A DNA stretch of 64,000 bases, taken from the NCBI RefSeq assembly GCF_009665255.1, contig NZ_CP035686.1, positions 1,798,001 to 1,862,000 of the forward strand, written 5' to 3'. The notes beneath the pieces are model-generated. The model was not told where the DNA came from. It did not search any database and saw nothing but the letters and a program-made list of their open reading frames with translations. The position numbers and the translations under genes are program-made. The stretch is from Vibrio metoecus (lineage in GTDB: Bacteria; Pseudomonadota; Gammaproteobacteria; Enterobacterales; Vibrionaceae). Of the stretch, positions 25,649 to 33,923 are shown piece by piece; positions within the stretch are counted from its first letter, which is position 1, and each line of letters begins with the position of its first letter.

Positions 25649-26458
25649 TTATTCTTGGCTGATCAACCAAGAGAGGATCGATGTTTTTTCAGCTTTATCG
25701 GCTTTTTTGTACCAATCTGCCATCATGTCGACTAGCTTATTTGAGGTGGAAATAGGCTGAGTTACCTCTGCACGGTTAGCAAAGGCCCAGTTAGCAAATT
25801 CTTGGCGCTCGGCTGCATTGGCTTCACCAAATAAGTACTGGATCATGTCATAAGATTTTGAAACGGATTGAGTCGTAGCTTGACTATTAACTATGGAATC
25901 TTGGGCTGCCTGAGCAGTTTTTGCTGGTTCTGATATGGTCTCACTACGTTTTCGATTAATCCCTACATTATTCAGAGCACTAATCGAGGCAATCTTATCT
26001 TGAGCATTATAGTTATAGAGTTCATTTTCATAATCTCGAAATACTGAAAAGCCTTTGGCAACTAAAACGTCTTGTTGGAATTCAATAGGCTGCATAGATG
26101 AATTCGTCAAAAGAACTGCTGGCTTTTTATCAAAAGTTTTGGCTGTAGCTTCATCCCTAACTACAGATCCTGGCTTCAGAAAAAGACTCTCATTGTCCGC
26201 ATTAAAACTGACAACCATAGCAGGTGACTTATATTTATTTTGAGTCCCCCCGAAATGAATGACTTTTTCAAGACGAACCAAAAGTTGGTTTAAACCATTA
26301 GGTAAAGTCATTTCATCGGTGTGACCGAATGAAATTTCAGGCTCAACGCCATTAACAGCTAGAATCTGGAGGTTTCGGTCTATACTCACCGTCACATCAG
26401 CGTAGGTGTTAGAAGAAACAACCATTCCTAATAGCGCGCTAATCAAAAGTTTATTCAT
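25649..26458 (-). CDS. DUF2057 (YccT/CsgI-like) exported protein
   Basis: 269 residues with a signal peptide (MNKLLISALLGMVVSSNTYA) followed by a DUF2057 domain (about 21-160), in which VSIDRNLQILAVNG is typical. The C-terminal third is low in complexity (Q, S, T, A) and ends in a helical segment, YLFGEANAAERQEFANWAF. The start at 26458 has a strong GGAGG site. The E. coli relative YccT has been linked to curli control; the role in Vibrio is unknown. It lies 62 bases downstream of the chitoporin-like gene behind an intervening terminator, so it is probably expressed at a fraction of the porin level. Confidence 0.8.
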   Translation of the reverse strand: MNKLLISALLGMVVSSNTYADVTVSIDRNLQILAVNGVEPEISFGHTDEMTLPNGLNQLLVRLEKVIHFGGTQNKYKSPAMVVSFNADNESLFLKPGSVVRDEATAKTFDKKPAVLLTNSSMQPIEFQQDVLVAKGFSVFRDYENELYNYNAQDKIASISALNNVGINRKRSETISEPAKTAQAAQDSIVNSQATTQSVSKSYDMIQYLFGEANAAERQEFANWAFANRAEVTQPISTSNKLVDMMADWYKKADKAEKTSILSWLISQE

Positions 26459-26474
26459 TATTACCTCCAAATAA

Positions 26475-26496
26475 AAGGCGAGCTGTCGCTCGCCTT
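26475..26496 (-). terminator. Intercistronic terminator/attenuator between the chitoporin and DUF2057 genes
   Basis: Stem AAGGCGAGC/GCTCGCCTT with a 4-base loop. On the minus strand the T tract TTTTATTT runs straight into the GGAGG ribosome site of the DUF2057 gene. Confidence 0.85.
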
Positions 26497-26520
26497 GGTA
26501 TGAACTTTTAATCAATATGA

Positions 26521-27633
26521 TTAGAAGTAGTATTCAACACCCATCAAGAAACGAGTTTGGTCATTTGCATCAGCATTGCCTTTGTCGTCGCCGTCAGTCG
26601 GTGTCATCATATCGTAGTTACGAACGTCGAAATACAACACTGCTGATGGGTCTAGTACATATAGTGCACGGGCAGTGATTGCACGGCTATCGCTATCAGC
26701 TTGAGTTTCGCCACCAAACTTAGCTTTAGTTGTCGCAGAGTAACCTGCTTTAAATAGCCACTCAGATGTTGCCCAGTAAGCCAATGTTGCAGAGTAAGCA
26801 TCTTGTTTTTTCTCAACATTGTTTACTTCATTAGTCATGTGCTTCCAAGCTGCAGTTAAGCTTAACTTGTCAGTAATAGATACGTTACCACCCACTAAAT
26901 AGTAAGCAGCTTGAGCTTCGTCAACCTTAGCTGCAGTCGCTGGTTTTAACTCAGCAAGACCTGTTTCGGAGTTGAATTCATAGTAAGCTTTTTTAGCCGC
27001 AGTCTTAGTTTCTTCTTTTGAACCTAGATAAGCGCCACCGTGGATACCAAAACGCTCTGCGTTGTAAGCTAATGCGAAGCTGACAACTGCATTATCAGTA
27101 GATGAATTCATCTTACTTGCAGACAGTGAGTATTTGAAACCGCTGTAGTCAGAAGAGTCGAAACGGATTACGTGGTCAGCACGGTCTTGGTAACCAGCAC
27201 CGATAGCATTGTGCCAGTCAAACACGTTACCTAGACCTGGGTTTGAGTGTGGCCAGTCAACGTAGTCATAGATAGAAACAAGTTGACGACCCACTTTCAC
27301 TGTACCTACGCCATCAAAAGCTAGACCCAAATAAGTATCACGACCACCAAATTGACCGCCTGTGTCACCATTGTAAGCATTTGATGTTTCGATTTGCCAT
27401 ACAAAATCAGGTCCGAAGTTATTAAAAGATTGTGTACCACGTAGACCGATACGAGATTCGATTTCAACGCCTACAGTATCATCTTTTGCACTGTCACCTT
27501 TGCTTTCAAAGTAAAGGTTACCAGCAGCTTGACCGTAAAGTTGTACGTTATCAGTAAGCTGAGCAGCTTGAACACCCACTGCTGCCATCGCTACTACTGC
27601 ACCCAGAAGAGTACGTTTAAACATTTTGTCCAT
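26521..27633 (-). CDS. chiP: Outer-membrane porin, probable chitoporin
   Basis: 370 residues with a signal peptide ending GVQA-AQL and a 16-strand general-porin pattern that ends in the aromatic C-terminus GVEYYF. The loop-3 region holds an aromatic-rich DYVDWPHSNPGLGNVFDW, and aromatics in this region line the sugar path of Vibrio chitoporins. I recall V. cholerae VC0972, at this position, being induced by chitin oligosaccharides. The start at 27633 has AGGAG six bases away. A NagC-like dyad lies about 310 bases upstream. If it is not a chitoporin it is an OmpU/OmpC-like general porin. Confidence 0.82.
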   Translation of the reverse strand: MDKMFKRTLLGAVVAMAAVGVQAAQLTDNVQLYGQAAGNLYFESKGDSAKDDTVGVEIESRIGLRGTQSFNNFGPDFVWQIETSNAYNGDTGGQFGGRDTYLGLAFDGVGTVKVGRQLVSIYDYVDWPHSNPGLGNVFDWHNAIGAGYQDRADHVIRFDSSDYSGFKYSLSASKMNSSTDNAVVSFALAYNAERFGIHGGAYLGSKEETKTAAKKAYYEFNSETGLAELKPATAAKVDEAQAAYYLVGGNVSITDKLSLTAAWKHMTNEVNNVEKKQDAYSATLAYWATSEWLFKAGYSATTKAKFGGETQADSDSRAITARALYVLDPSAVLYFDVRNYDMMTPTDGDDKGNADANDQTRFLMGVEYYF

Positions 27634-27945
27634 GGATAACTCCTAAAAATGGATATAGCTGTTTTTGATTTTCTCCCTTAAGTTGGCCGCCGAAGGGAGA
27701 AGTCATTTCCTTTTCGAGTATCGAAACCGATTCTCTTAGTTGTTGGCACACTCACCGTGTATCCATGTCTGTAGACTAACTCTCGGTTAGAAAACATCAA
27801 TCAGAACTTAATTTTTATCTAAAAAAATATGAGCCACGGCAAACTTCTGGGGAGTAAGTGATCGAGATCGAATTATTATCAAAGTCAAAACAAACAAAAC
27901 TCAAACAATTGAAAATAAAGACTTTTTATTATTGTGTATTTTAAT

Positions 27946-27967
27946 TTATTTGAGATGCGTCGAATAA
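27946..27967. promoter_or_regulatory. Candidate NagC operator upstream of the chitoporin-like gene
   Basis: A 22-base imperfect dyad with arms TTATTTGA and TCGAATAA (7 of 8 positions complementary) around a GC-containing centre. It has the same length and arm type as the dyad at 4452-4473. E. coli chiP is NagC-controlled, so the context fits. Confidence 0.45.
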
Positions 27968-28048
27968 TAAAAGGGCGAGTGATGACTTTTATAAAACAAC
28001 AAAAACCATTTATTGACAAAAAATGCAGGGTTGTTTTTGAACAAAAAT

Positions 28049-28072
28049 AAACCCCAGTCGAGACTGAGGTTT
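28049..28072 (-). terminator. Rho-independent terminator of ligA
   Basis: Two stacked helices (AAACC/GGTTT and CAGTC/GACTG) with one mismatch are followed on the minus strand by ATTTTTGTTC. Confidence 0.75.
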
Positions 28073-28138
28073 AGACTGTTCGGCGCTAAAAAGTTCCATT
28101 TATTTATCAAGGATGCTAAATACCGCCAAATAAACTTG

Positions 28139-30151
28139 TTATTTTAAGAGTTCAATCAATGCTTGCTCGTCCATCACAGCAATACCCAATTCTGTCGCTT
28201 TCGCTAACTTAGAACCAGCAGCGTCACCAGCAAACACAATATCCGTATTTTTTGAAACACTTCCTGTCACTTTTGCCCCAAGTGCTTGTAGTGCAGCTTT
28301 CGCATCGTTACGAGATAGTTGATTGAAGCTACCCGTCAATACCACGACTTTCCCTGCCAACATAGAATCAGTCCCAGTAGATGACACAGCAGTCATTGCT
28401 GGCCATGTAACGCCGAGTTCAAGAAGTTCAGCAATCACTTTTTGATTACGAGATTGCGCAAAGAAAGCATGTAAGTGACCCGCGACAACGTTACCAACAT
28501 CTGAAACTTCAATCAGTTGCTCCATCGTTGCCTGTGCAATCGCCTCAAGAGTTAAAAAGTGCTGAGCCAAATTGAGTGCTGTTGCTTCTCCAACTTCGCG
28601 AATACCCAGTGCATATAGAAACTTAGGTAAGGTAGTTTGTTTGGCTTTATTCAAAGCATCAATCACATTTTGTGCTGATTTAGGCCCCATACGTTCTAGA
28701 ATCGTCAGTTCGCCAGCTCTTAAACGGAATAAGTCGGCAGGTGTCGTCACCATTTCGCGATCAACCAACTGCTCAATCACTTTGTCGCCAAGACCTTCAA
28801 CATCAAGTGCTTTACGCGACACAAAATGCTTCAACGCTTCTTTACGTTGCGCCTGACAAACTAATCCGCCCGTACATCGAGCAACGGCCTCCCCCTCGAT
28901 ACGTTCAATATCAGACTGACATACAGGGCAATACGTTGGAAACAAAATCGATTTGGCATCAGCCGGACGGCGTTCTAAAACGACGGAAACAATCTGTGGG
29001 ATCACATCACCAGCACGGCGGATCACCACCGTATCGCCAACCATGACACCTAAACGCTCAATCTCATCAGCATTGTGTAAGGTAGCATTACTCACCGTTA
29101 CGCCACCCACAAAGACGGGTTCCAACTTCGCTACAGGGGTGATCGCCCCCGTACGGCCGACTTGAAACTCAACATCGTTAAGCAAGGTTAACTCTTCCTG
29201 TGCCGGGAATTTATAAGCAATCGCCCAACGAGGTGCACGAGCAACAAAACCTAGGCGCTCTTGCAGTGTGATATCGTCCACTTTGATGACAACACCATCA
29301 ATTTCGTAAGCGAGATCTCCTCGACGCTGCAATATATCTTGGTAAAAATCTTTCACTTCCGATAACGAGGCCACAAGCTTGGTTTCTGGGCAAATCGGCA
29401 ATCCCCAACTTTTTAGCTGTAAAAACCGTTGATAATGGCTTGATGCCAACGTTCCACCTTCGATAATACCGACACTGTAAGCGTAAAATGCTAATGGACG
29501 TTGAGCCGTAATTCGAGAGTCTAGCTGACGCAAACTTCCTGCAGCGGCATTACGCGGATTAACAAACTGTTTTTCACCTTTTTTAAGCGCTCGGGCATTA
29601 AGGGCATCAAACCCTGCTTTGGGCATAAAAACTTCACCACGCACCTCTAAACGGCGAGGAAAATCCGAGCCTTGTAAACGCAGCGGAATAGACTTAATCG
29701 TACGCACGTTTTCTGTGATATTTTCTCCAGTCGCTCCATCTCCTCGGGTTGCCGCACGAGTTAAGACACCATTTTCATACAGTAAACTTACCGCTAGACC
29801 ATCTAATTTAGGTTCACAACAGAAATGGCTTTGTTGTACAGCAGGAATACGATCCGTCATGCGACGATAAAAACTCTCTAACTCAGCATCATCAAACGCG
29901 TTATCAAGAGAGAGCATCGGAATCTCATGTATGACCGAGTCAAACCCATCAAGTGGACGCCCACCGACACGCAAGCTGGGGGAATCAGGAGTCATCCACT
30001 CAGGGTGCTGGGCTTCTATATCCAGCAGTTCACGCATCAAGCGATCATATTCGGCATCCGGAATGGTCGGTGCATCTTCCACGTAATAACGGATACCATG
30101 CTCATGCAAGGTTTGTCTTAGCTCGGTTAATCGTTGCTCTACATTTGACAT
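28139..30151 (-). CDS. ligA: NAD+-dependent DNA ligase
   Basis: Seals nicks in replication and repair using NAD+. The 670-residue protein has all the domains of the family: Ia at the N-terminus (YYVEDAPTIPDAEYDRL), the adenylation lysine in EPKLDGLAVS near residue 114, an OB fold, a four-cysteine zinc finger (CPVC and the later C pairs), helix-hairpin-helix repeats, and a C-terminal BRCT domain (LAGKVVVLTGSFNQLSR). It lies downstream of zipA on the same strand, a pairing also seen in E. coli, but a terminator separates them here. Confidence 0.97.
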   Translation of the reverse strand: MSNVEQRLTELRQTLHEHGIRYYVEDAPTIPDAEYDRLMRELLDIEAQHPEWMTPDSPSLRVGGRPLDGFDSVIHEIPMLSLDNAFDDAELESFYRRMTDRIPAVQQSHFCCEPKLDGLAVSLLYENGVLTRAATRGDGATGENITENVRTIKSIPLRLQGSDFPRRLEVRGEVFMPKAGFDALNARALKKGEKQFVNPRNAAAGSLRQLDSRITAQRPLAFYAYSVGIIEGGTLASSHYQRFLQLKSWGLPICPETKLVASLSEVKDFYQDILQRRGDLAYEIDGVVIKVDDITLQERLGFVARAPRWAIAYKFPAQEELTLLNDVEFQVGRTGAITPVAKLEPVFVGGVTVSNATLHNADEIERLGVMVGDTVVIRRAGDVIPQIVSVVLERRPADAKSILFPTYCPVCQSDIERIEGEAVARCTGGLVCQAQRKEALKHFVSRKALDVEGLGDKVIEQLVDREMVTTPADLFRLRAGELTILERMGPKSAQNVIDALNKAKQTTLPKFLYALGIREVGEATALNLAQHFLTLEAIAQATMEQLIEVSDVGNVVAGHLHAFFAQSRNQKVIAELLELGVTWPAMTAVSSTGTDSMLAGKVVVLTGSFNQLSRNDAKAALQALGAKVTGSVSKNTDIVFAGDAAGSKLAKATELGIAVMDEQALIELLK

Positions 30152-30173
30152 CGTAATTCTCTCGGATGATGAA

Positions 30174-30198
30174 AAAAGGCTCCGCTATGGAGCCTTTT
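30174..30198 (-). terminator. Rho-independent terminator of zipA
   Basis: AAAAGGCTCC/GGAGCCTTTT with a 5-base loop and a T run on the minus strand. It lies between zipA and ligA. Confidence 0.88.
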
Positions 30199-30287
30199 AT
30201 TATAACTATAGAAATTTTTGCTTCGTCTAACTCGCTTCAATCTAGGGAAAACTTGAAGTAGCAAGTTAGTGATATGGCAAAACTCGC

Positions 30288-31160
30288 CTACACTCTGACA
30301 GAGCGAGCCTTAAACCCTTGAATTTGCTTACGGTAAGCATCAAGACGGTTCGGAGTCATCAAGTTGCGAGCATCATCTAAAACATGCCCCCCTAGATCAT
30401 CGGCGATTTGTTGTGCTGTTTTCAGCATCAACTTAAAATTCTGCTCTGGGTCACCAAAACAAGGTAGCGTCATGAAAAATGAGATGCCTTTGGTCGAAAA
30501 GTCCGCAGGATCATCATGCATCAGAGTACCTGGCTGCATCATGTTGGCAACACTGAACAACACTTTTCCTGTTCCAGAAAGATCGGCATGACGATGGAAA
30601 ATATCCATTTCGCCAAACAGCAAACCATTTTGTTGCATACTGTCAAATAGCTTAGTTCCAATAAAGGGTTGGCTACCAGAGCAATGTACATTGATCACAA
30701 TCACATCCAACTGCTCTTCTTGAGGCTCTTGCTCTTCAATAACGGGAGTAGCTTCAGGAACAGGCTGAGTCACGCTTGTTTGCGCCGTAGGCATAACACG
30801 TGAAACCTCTTCAACAGGCTTAACCTGTTTCGGTGGATGATACGTCGGTAACGGTTGCACCACCTCTTCATTATCATCTTCCAGCTCATCATGAACGACA
30901 AAATCAGAGATCAAAGGATCATGTTGCTGATTGGGGAGCCCGAAATCGGGTTCTTTACGCTCCTTGCGAATGATTTCAAAATCATCCTCAGCCACAAAAT
31001 CTCGTGAGGGCGGCTCATCGTTTTCAACCGCAATCTTACGTAAGGGCTTATCCCCAAACTTAGATTTCCCTTCTTTTTTGCTGGTCCATAGACCATGAAA
31101 CAGCAACGCCGCTATTGCCAACGCGCCAACAATTATCAATACGAATCGCAGTTCCTGCAT
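30288..31160 (-). CDS. zipA: Cell division protein ZipA
   Basis: Inner-membrane anchor that tethers FtsZ. The 290-residue protein has an unusual N-out topology: a membrane helix right at the start (about residues 5-25, LRFVLIIVGALAIAALLFHG). A charged then proline/glutamine/valine-rich linker runs to about residue 150. The ZipA_C FtsZ-binding domain is at about 153-285 (VINVHCSGSQPFIGTKLFDSM; FFMTLPCFGDPEQNFKLML). cysZ is divergent from it, as in E. coli. Confidence 0.93.
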   Translation of the reverse strand: MQELRFVLIIVGALAIAALLFHGLWTSKKEGKSKFGDKPLRKIAVENDEPPSRDFVAEDDFEIIRKERKEPDFGLPNQQHDPLISDFVVHDELEDDNEEVVQPLPTYHPPKQVKPVEEVSRVMPTAQTSVTQPVPEATPVIEEQEPQEEQLDVIVINVHCSGSQPFIGTKLFDSMQQNGLLFGEMDIFHRHADLSGTGKVLFSVANMMQPGTLMHDDPADFSTKGISFFMTLPCFGDPEQNFKLMLKTAQQIADDLGGHVLDDARNLMTPNRLDAYRKQIQGFKARSVRV

Positions 31161-31389
31161 CTTAAACTCTCAGTATCCCGTTTGATGTTCTGAGCTGTAG
31201 CGCCCGACAGGACGTTTATCAGGGTGTGTTTTTGACTTGTCGGGGTACTTTACCAAAACTCTCGTCGAATTTAGAACAACTTAATGTGAGAAGTTGAAAA
31301 GATGACGCGTTTTTTGCAGTTTCGTCATTTCACTTCAGTATCAATCAAGTACAATCTTCGTTCGGTTAATCAAGGAGAATACCGTTTTT

Positions 31390-32145
31390 ATGCAGATCAG
31401 CTCACGTTCCGGATTCAGCTACTTCTTTTATGGCGTACGTTTAGCCCTAACCCCGGGTATACGCCGTTTTGTTATTCTCCCACTACTGGCAAACGTCATA
31501 TTAGTGGGCGGCGCTATGTATTACCTCTTTAGCCATTTAGATTCTTGGATAACACAATGGATGGAGCAACTGCCTAGTTTTCTTGCTTGGTTAAGTTATG
31601 TCCTTTGGCCATTGCTTATCCTAACCATCTTAGCCACCTTCTCTTACTTCTTTAGTACCTTAGCCAATTTTATCGCCTCACCATTCAACGGCCTATTAGC
31701 TGAAAAAGTGGAAATGCATCTCTCTGGCGAATCTGTCGGTGAAGAGGGGATTGTCGCTCTGATAAAAGATGTACCTCGGATACTGAGCCGTGAGTGGCGA
31801 AAACTGCTTTATGTGCTCCCTAAAGCGCTAGGACTTTTTCTTTTGTTACTGATCCCCGCACTGGGTCAAACACTAGGTCCTCTTGCTTGGTTTATTTTTA
31901 CTGCTTGGATGCTCGCGGTACAGTATTGCGATTATCCGTTTGATAACCACAAAGTTGCGTTTCATGACATGCGTAATACTTTGAAACAAAATCAAAGCAA
32001 AGCTTACGGATTTGGAGCCTTAGTTGCTTTTTTTACCAGTATTCCCATAGTGAACTTATTTATAGTACCAGTCGCCGTCTGCGGTGCAACCGCTATGTGG
32101 GTTGAGGTATTTAAGGTGCAACGTCCATCCAAACGCTACGAATAA
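31390..32145 (+). CDS. cysZ: Sulfate transporter CysZ
   Basis: 251-residue inner-membrane protein for sulfate uptake feeding cysteine synthesis. Hydrophobic segments are visible at about 24-45, 65-95, 145-180 and 205-235. It matches the family from SGFSYFFYGVRLALTPGIRRFV to the end (DMRNTLKQNQSKAYGFGALVAF). The ribosome site is AAGGAG in TCAAGGAGAATACC. cysK lies 121 bases downstream on the same strand across a long inverted repeat. Confidence 0.94.
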   Translation: MQISSRSGFSYFFYGVRLALTPGIRRFVILPLLANVILVGGAMYYLFSHLDSWITQWMEQLPSFLAWLSYVLWPLLILTILATFSYFFSTLANFIASPFNGLLAEKVEMHLSGESVGEEGIVALIKDVPRILSREWRKLLYVLPKALGLFLLLLIPALGQTLGPLAWFIFTAWMLAVQYCDYPFDNHKVAFHDMRNTLKQNQSKAYGFGALVAFFTSIPIVNLFIVPVAVCGATAMWVEVFKVQRPSKRYE

Positions 32146-32180
32146 GCTCCACATAAGTTATAACTTTTTAATCCTTTTCC

Positions 32181-32221
32181 CTTAGTGAATATGAACTTAT
32201 TCTCTGCTCATATTCACTAAG
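32181..32221 (+). repeat. 14-base-pair perfect inverted repeat between cysZ and cysK
   Basis: CTTAGTGAATATGA and TCATATTCACTAAG are perfectly complementary with a 13-base loop; the second arm ends 45 bases before the cysK start. No T run follows, so it is not a classic terminator. It may be an operator, a leader hairpin or a weak cysZ terminator. A further ATTCAC copy lies just downstream (32223-32228). Confidence 0.7.
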
Positions 32222-32266
32222 TATTCACGCACGCGCTGACTGCGTAACGAATGAAGGAACATCGCT

Positions 32267-33235
32267 ATGAGCAAAATCTACGAAGACAACTCTCTTACTA
32301 TTGGTAACACTCCCCTAGTGCGCTTAAACAAAGTGTCGCAAGGAAAAGTGCTCGCTAAAGTCGAATCACGCAACCCAAGCTTCAGCGTTAAATGCCGTAT
32401 CGGTGCCAATATGATTTGGGAAGCCGAAAAACAAGGAAAACTCAAACCAGGCGTTGAGTTAGTCGAACCAACCAGTGGTAATACAGGGATCGCCTTAGCG
32501 TTTGTTGCAGCAGCTCGGGGTTACAAGTTAACTCTGACCATGCCTGAATCGATGAGTTTAGAGCGTCGTAAACTGCTCAAAGCACTCGGGGCGACTTTAG
32601 AACTCACCGAAGCTGCAAAAGGCATGAAAGGGGCCATTGCCAAAGCGGAAGAAATTGTCGCCAGCAACCCAGAAAAATATCTTCTATTGCAGCAATTCAA
32701 CAACCCTGCTAACCCACAAATCCATGAAAAGACCACAGGCCCTGAAATTTGGGAAGCCACCGATGGTCAAGTCGATGTATTTGTTGCAGGCGTAGGCACT
32801 GGTGGCACATTAACCGGAACCAGTCGCTACATTAAAGGCACTCAAGGTAAGGCCATTCTCTCTGTTGCGGTTGAACCAGCTGAATCACCAGTCATTACGC
32901 AAGCACTGGCGGGAGAAGAAATTAAACCTGCACCACATAAAATCCAAGGTATTGGTGCTGGATTTATCCCTGGAAATTTGGATTTAAGCCTAATTGACCG
33001 CGTTGAGCGCGTCACCTCAGAAGAGGCGATCGAAATGGCTCGCCGCCTGATGGAAGAAGAAGGAATATTGGCGGGAATTTCTTCAGGCGCCGCCGTTGTA
33101 GCCGCAAACCGAATAGCTCAACTACCTGAATTCAAAGATAAAACTATCGTAACCATTCTACCAAGCTCAGGTGAGCGTTATTTAAGCACCGCCCTTTTCG
33201 CTGGCATTTTTACCGAAAAAGAAAACCAACAGTAA
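32267..33235 (+). CDS. cysK: Cysteine synthase A (O-acetylserine sulfhydrylase)
   Basis: PLP enzyme that makes cysteine from O-acetylserine and sulfide. It has 322 residues. The PLP lysine is in SVKCRIGANMIW (about residue 42), the substrate loop is TSGNTGI (about 69-75), and the phosphate-binding loop is GVGTGGTLTG. These features favour CysK over CysM, and the cysZ-cysK-ptsHI-crr neighbourhood is conserved in enterics. Confidence 0.96.
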   Translation: MSKIYEDNSLTIGNTPLVRLNKVSQGKVLAKVESRNPSFSVKCRIGANMIWEAEKQGKLKPGVELVEPTSGNTGIALAFVAAARGYKLTLTMPESMSLERRKLLKALGATLELTEAAKGMKGAIAKAEEIVASNPEKYLLLQQFNNPANPQIHEKTTGPEIWEATDGQVDVFVAGVGTGGTLTGTSRYIKGTQGKAILSVAVEPAESPVITQALAGEEIKPAPHKIQGIGAGFIPGNLDLSLIDRVERVTSEEAIEMARRLMEEEGILAGISSGAAVVAANRIAQLPEFKDKTIVTILPSSGERYLSTALFAGIFTEKENQQ

Positions 33236-33261
33236 TACGTGGTTAAATCAATTTTTCGTTT

Positions 33262-33288
33262 AAAAAAGCCCCAGTCAGGGGCTTTTTT
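33262..33288 (+). terminator. Rho-independent terminator of cysK
   Basis: AAAAAAGCCCC/GGGGCTTTTTT stem with a 5-base loop. It lies 27 bases after the stop. Confidence 0.93.
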
Positions 33289-33531
33289 GTTGATCCCTGC
33301 CTCACCTTTGGTAATATCGGCATGTTTTATTTTTAGCTTCAAAATAAAGAAGCCGACGGTTTACACTCAGTTGCTCAAATTGCAAGAAATAGCAAAGGCA
33401 ATTGATAAATTTTGACCAGTCTTAGTTCTGACACGAAAAGCCTGTGACAGTGCTAGCACAAAGCAGTTTATGCGGTTAAGCTAAATCTGGTTAACAAACT
33501 TACAAAAAATAAACTCATTGGGGTATAAAAC

Positions 33532-33789
33532 ATGTACGAGAAGCAAGTAGAAATCACAGCAGAAAACGGCCTTCACACTCGTCCAGCTGCACAGTTTGTT
33601 AAAGAAGCGAAAGCTTTCGACGCAGACATCACTGTGACTTCTAACGGTAAAAGTGCAAGCGCGAAAAGTCTCTTCAAGCTGCAAACGCTAGGTCTGGTAA
33701 AAGGTACTGTAGTTACTATTTCTGCCGAAGGCCCTCAAGCAAAAGAAGCAGTTGAGCATCTAGTTGCTCTGATGGACCAACTTCACTAA
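33532..33789 (+). CDS. ptsH: PTS phosphocarrier protein HPr
   Basis: 85-residue cytoplasmic protein that carries phosphate from enzyme I to the sugar-specific IIA domains. The phosphorylated His15 is in ENGLHTRPAAQFV, and the conserved Ser46 region is in ASAKSLFKLQTLG. It is the first gene of the ptsH-ptsI-crr run. The 240 bases between the cysK terminator and ptsH hold its promoter and include a short palindrome, GTGCTAGCAC. Confidence 0.97.
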   Translation: MYEKQVEITAENGLHTRPAAQFVKEAKAFDADITVTSNGKSASAKSLFKLQTLGLVKGTVVTISAEGPQAKEAVEHLVALMDQLH

Positions 33790-33804
33790 TCCGGTCTTCC
33801 TTTC

Positions 33805-33834
33805 AAAGCCATTTTGTTCACGCAAAATGGCTTT
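33805..33834 (+). repeat. Strong hairpin in the ptsH-ptsI gap
   Basis: AAAGCCATTTTG and CAAAATGGCTTT form a perfect 12-base-pair stem with a 6-base loop, 16 bases after the ptsH stop. The following GTTGGAAATAAC is not T-rich, so it probably does not stop transcription outright. It is suited to protect the 3' end of a ptsH message or to act as a processing or attenuation point. Confidence 0.75.
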
Positions 33835-33923
33835 GTTGGAAATAACCCGAGAAATACGCTACACATTATCGTTAGCGCATTGTCCATTCTCCCGTTTACA
33901 GTTGACCAGTTTAAGGTAAGGCT

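Larger units (their letters stand above)
27634..28138. promoter_or_regulatory. Long porin leader and promoter region, with the ligA terminator
   Basis: 505 AT-rich bases between chiP and ligA, which are read in the same direction. The ligA terminator is at 28049-28072 and a NagC-like dyad at 27946-27967. The distance to the chiP start suggests a long 5' leader, as is common for porin mRNAs under small-RNA control (inference). There is no convincing reading frame. Confidence 0.6.

Noticed and set aside
33421..33465. CRP site upstream of ptsH (TGTGA ... AGCACA)
   Set aside because: The half-sites are two bases too far apart for a normal CRP site; the only clean feature is the short palindrome GTGCTAGCAC.
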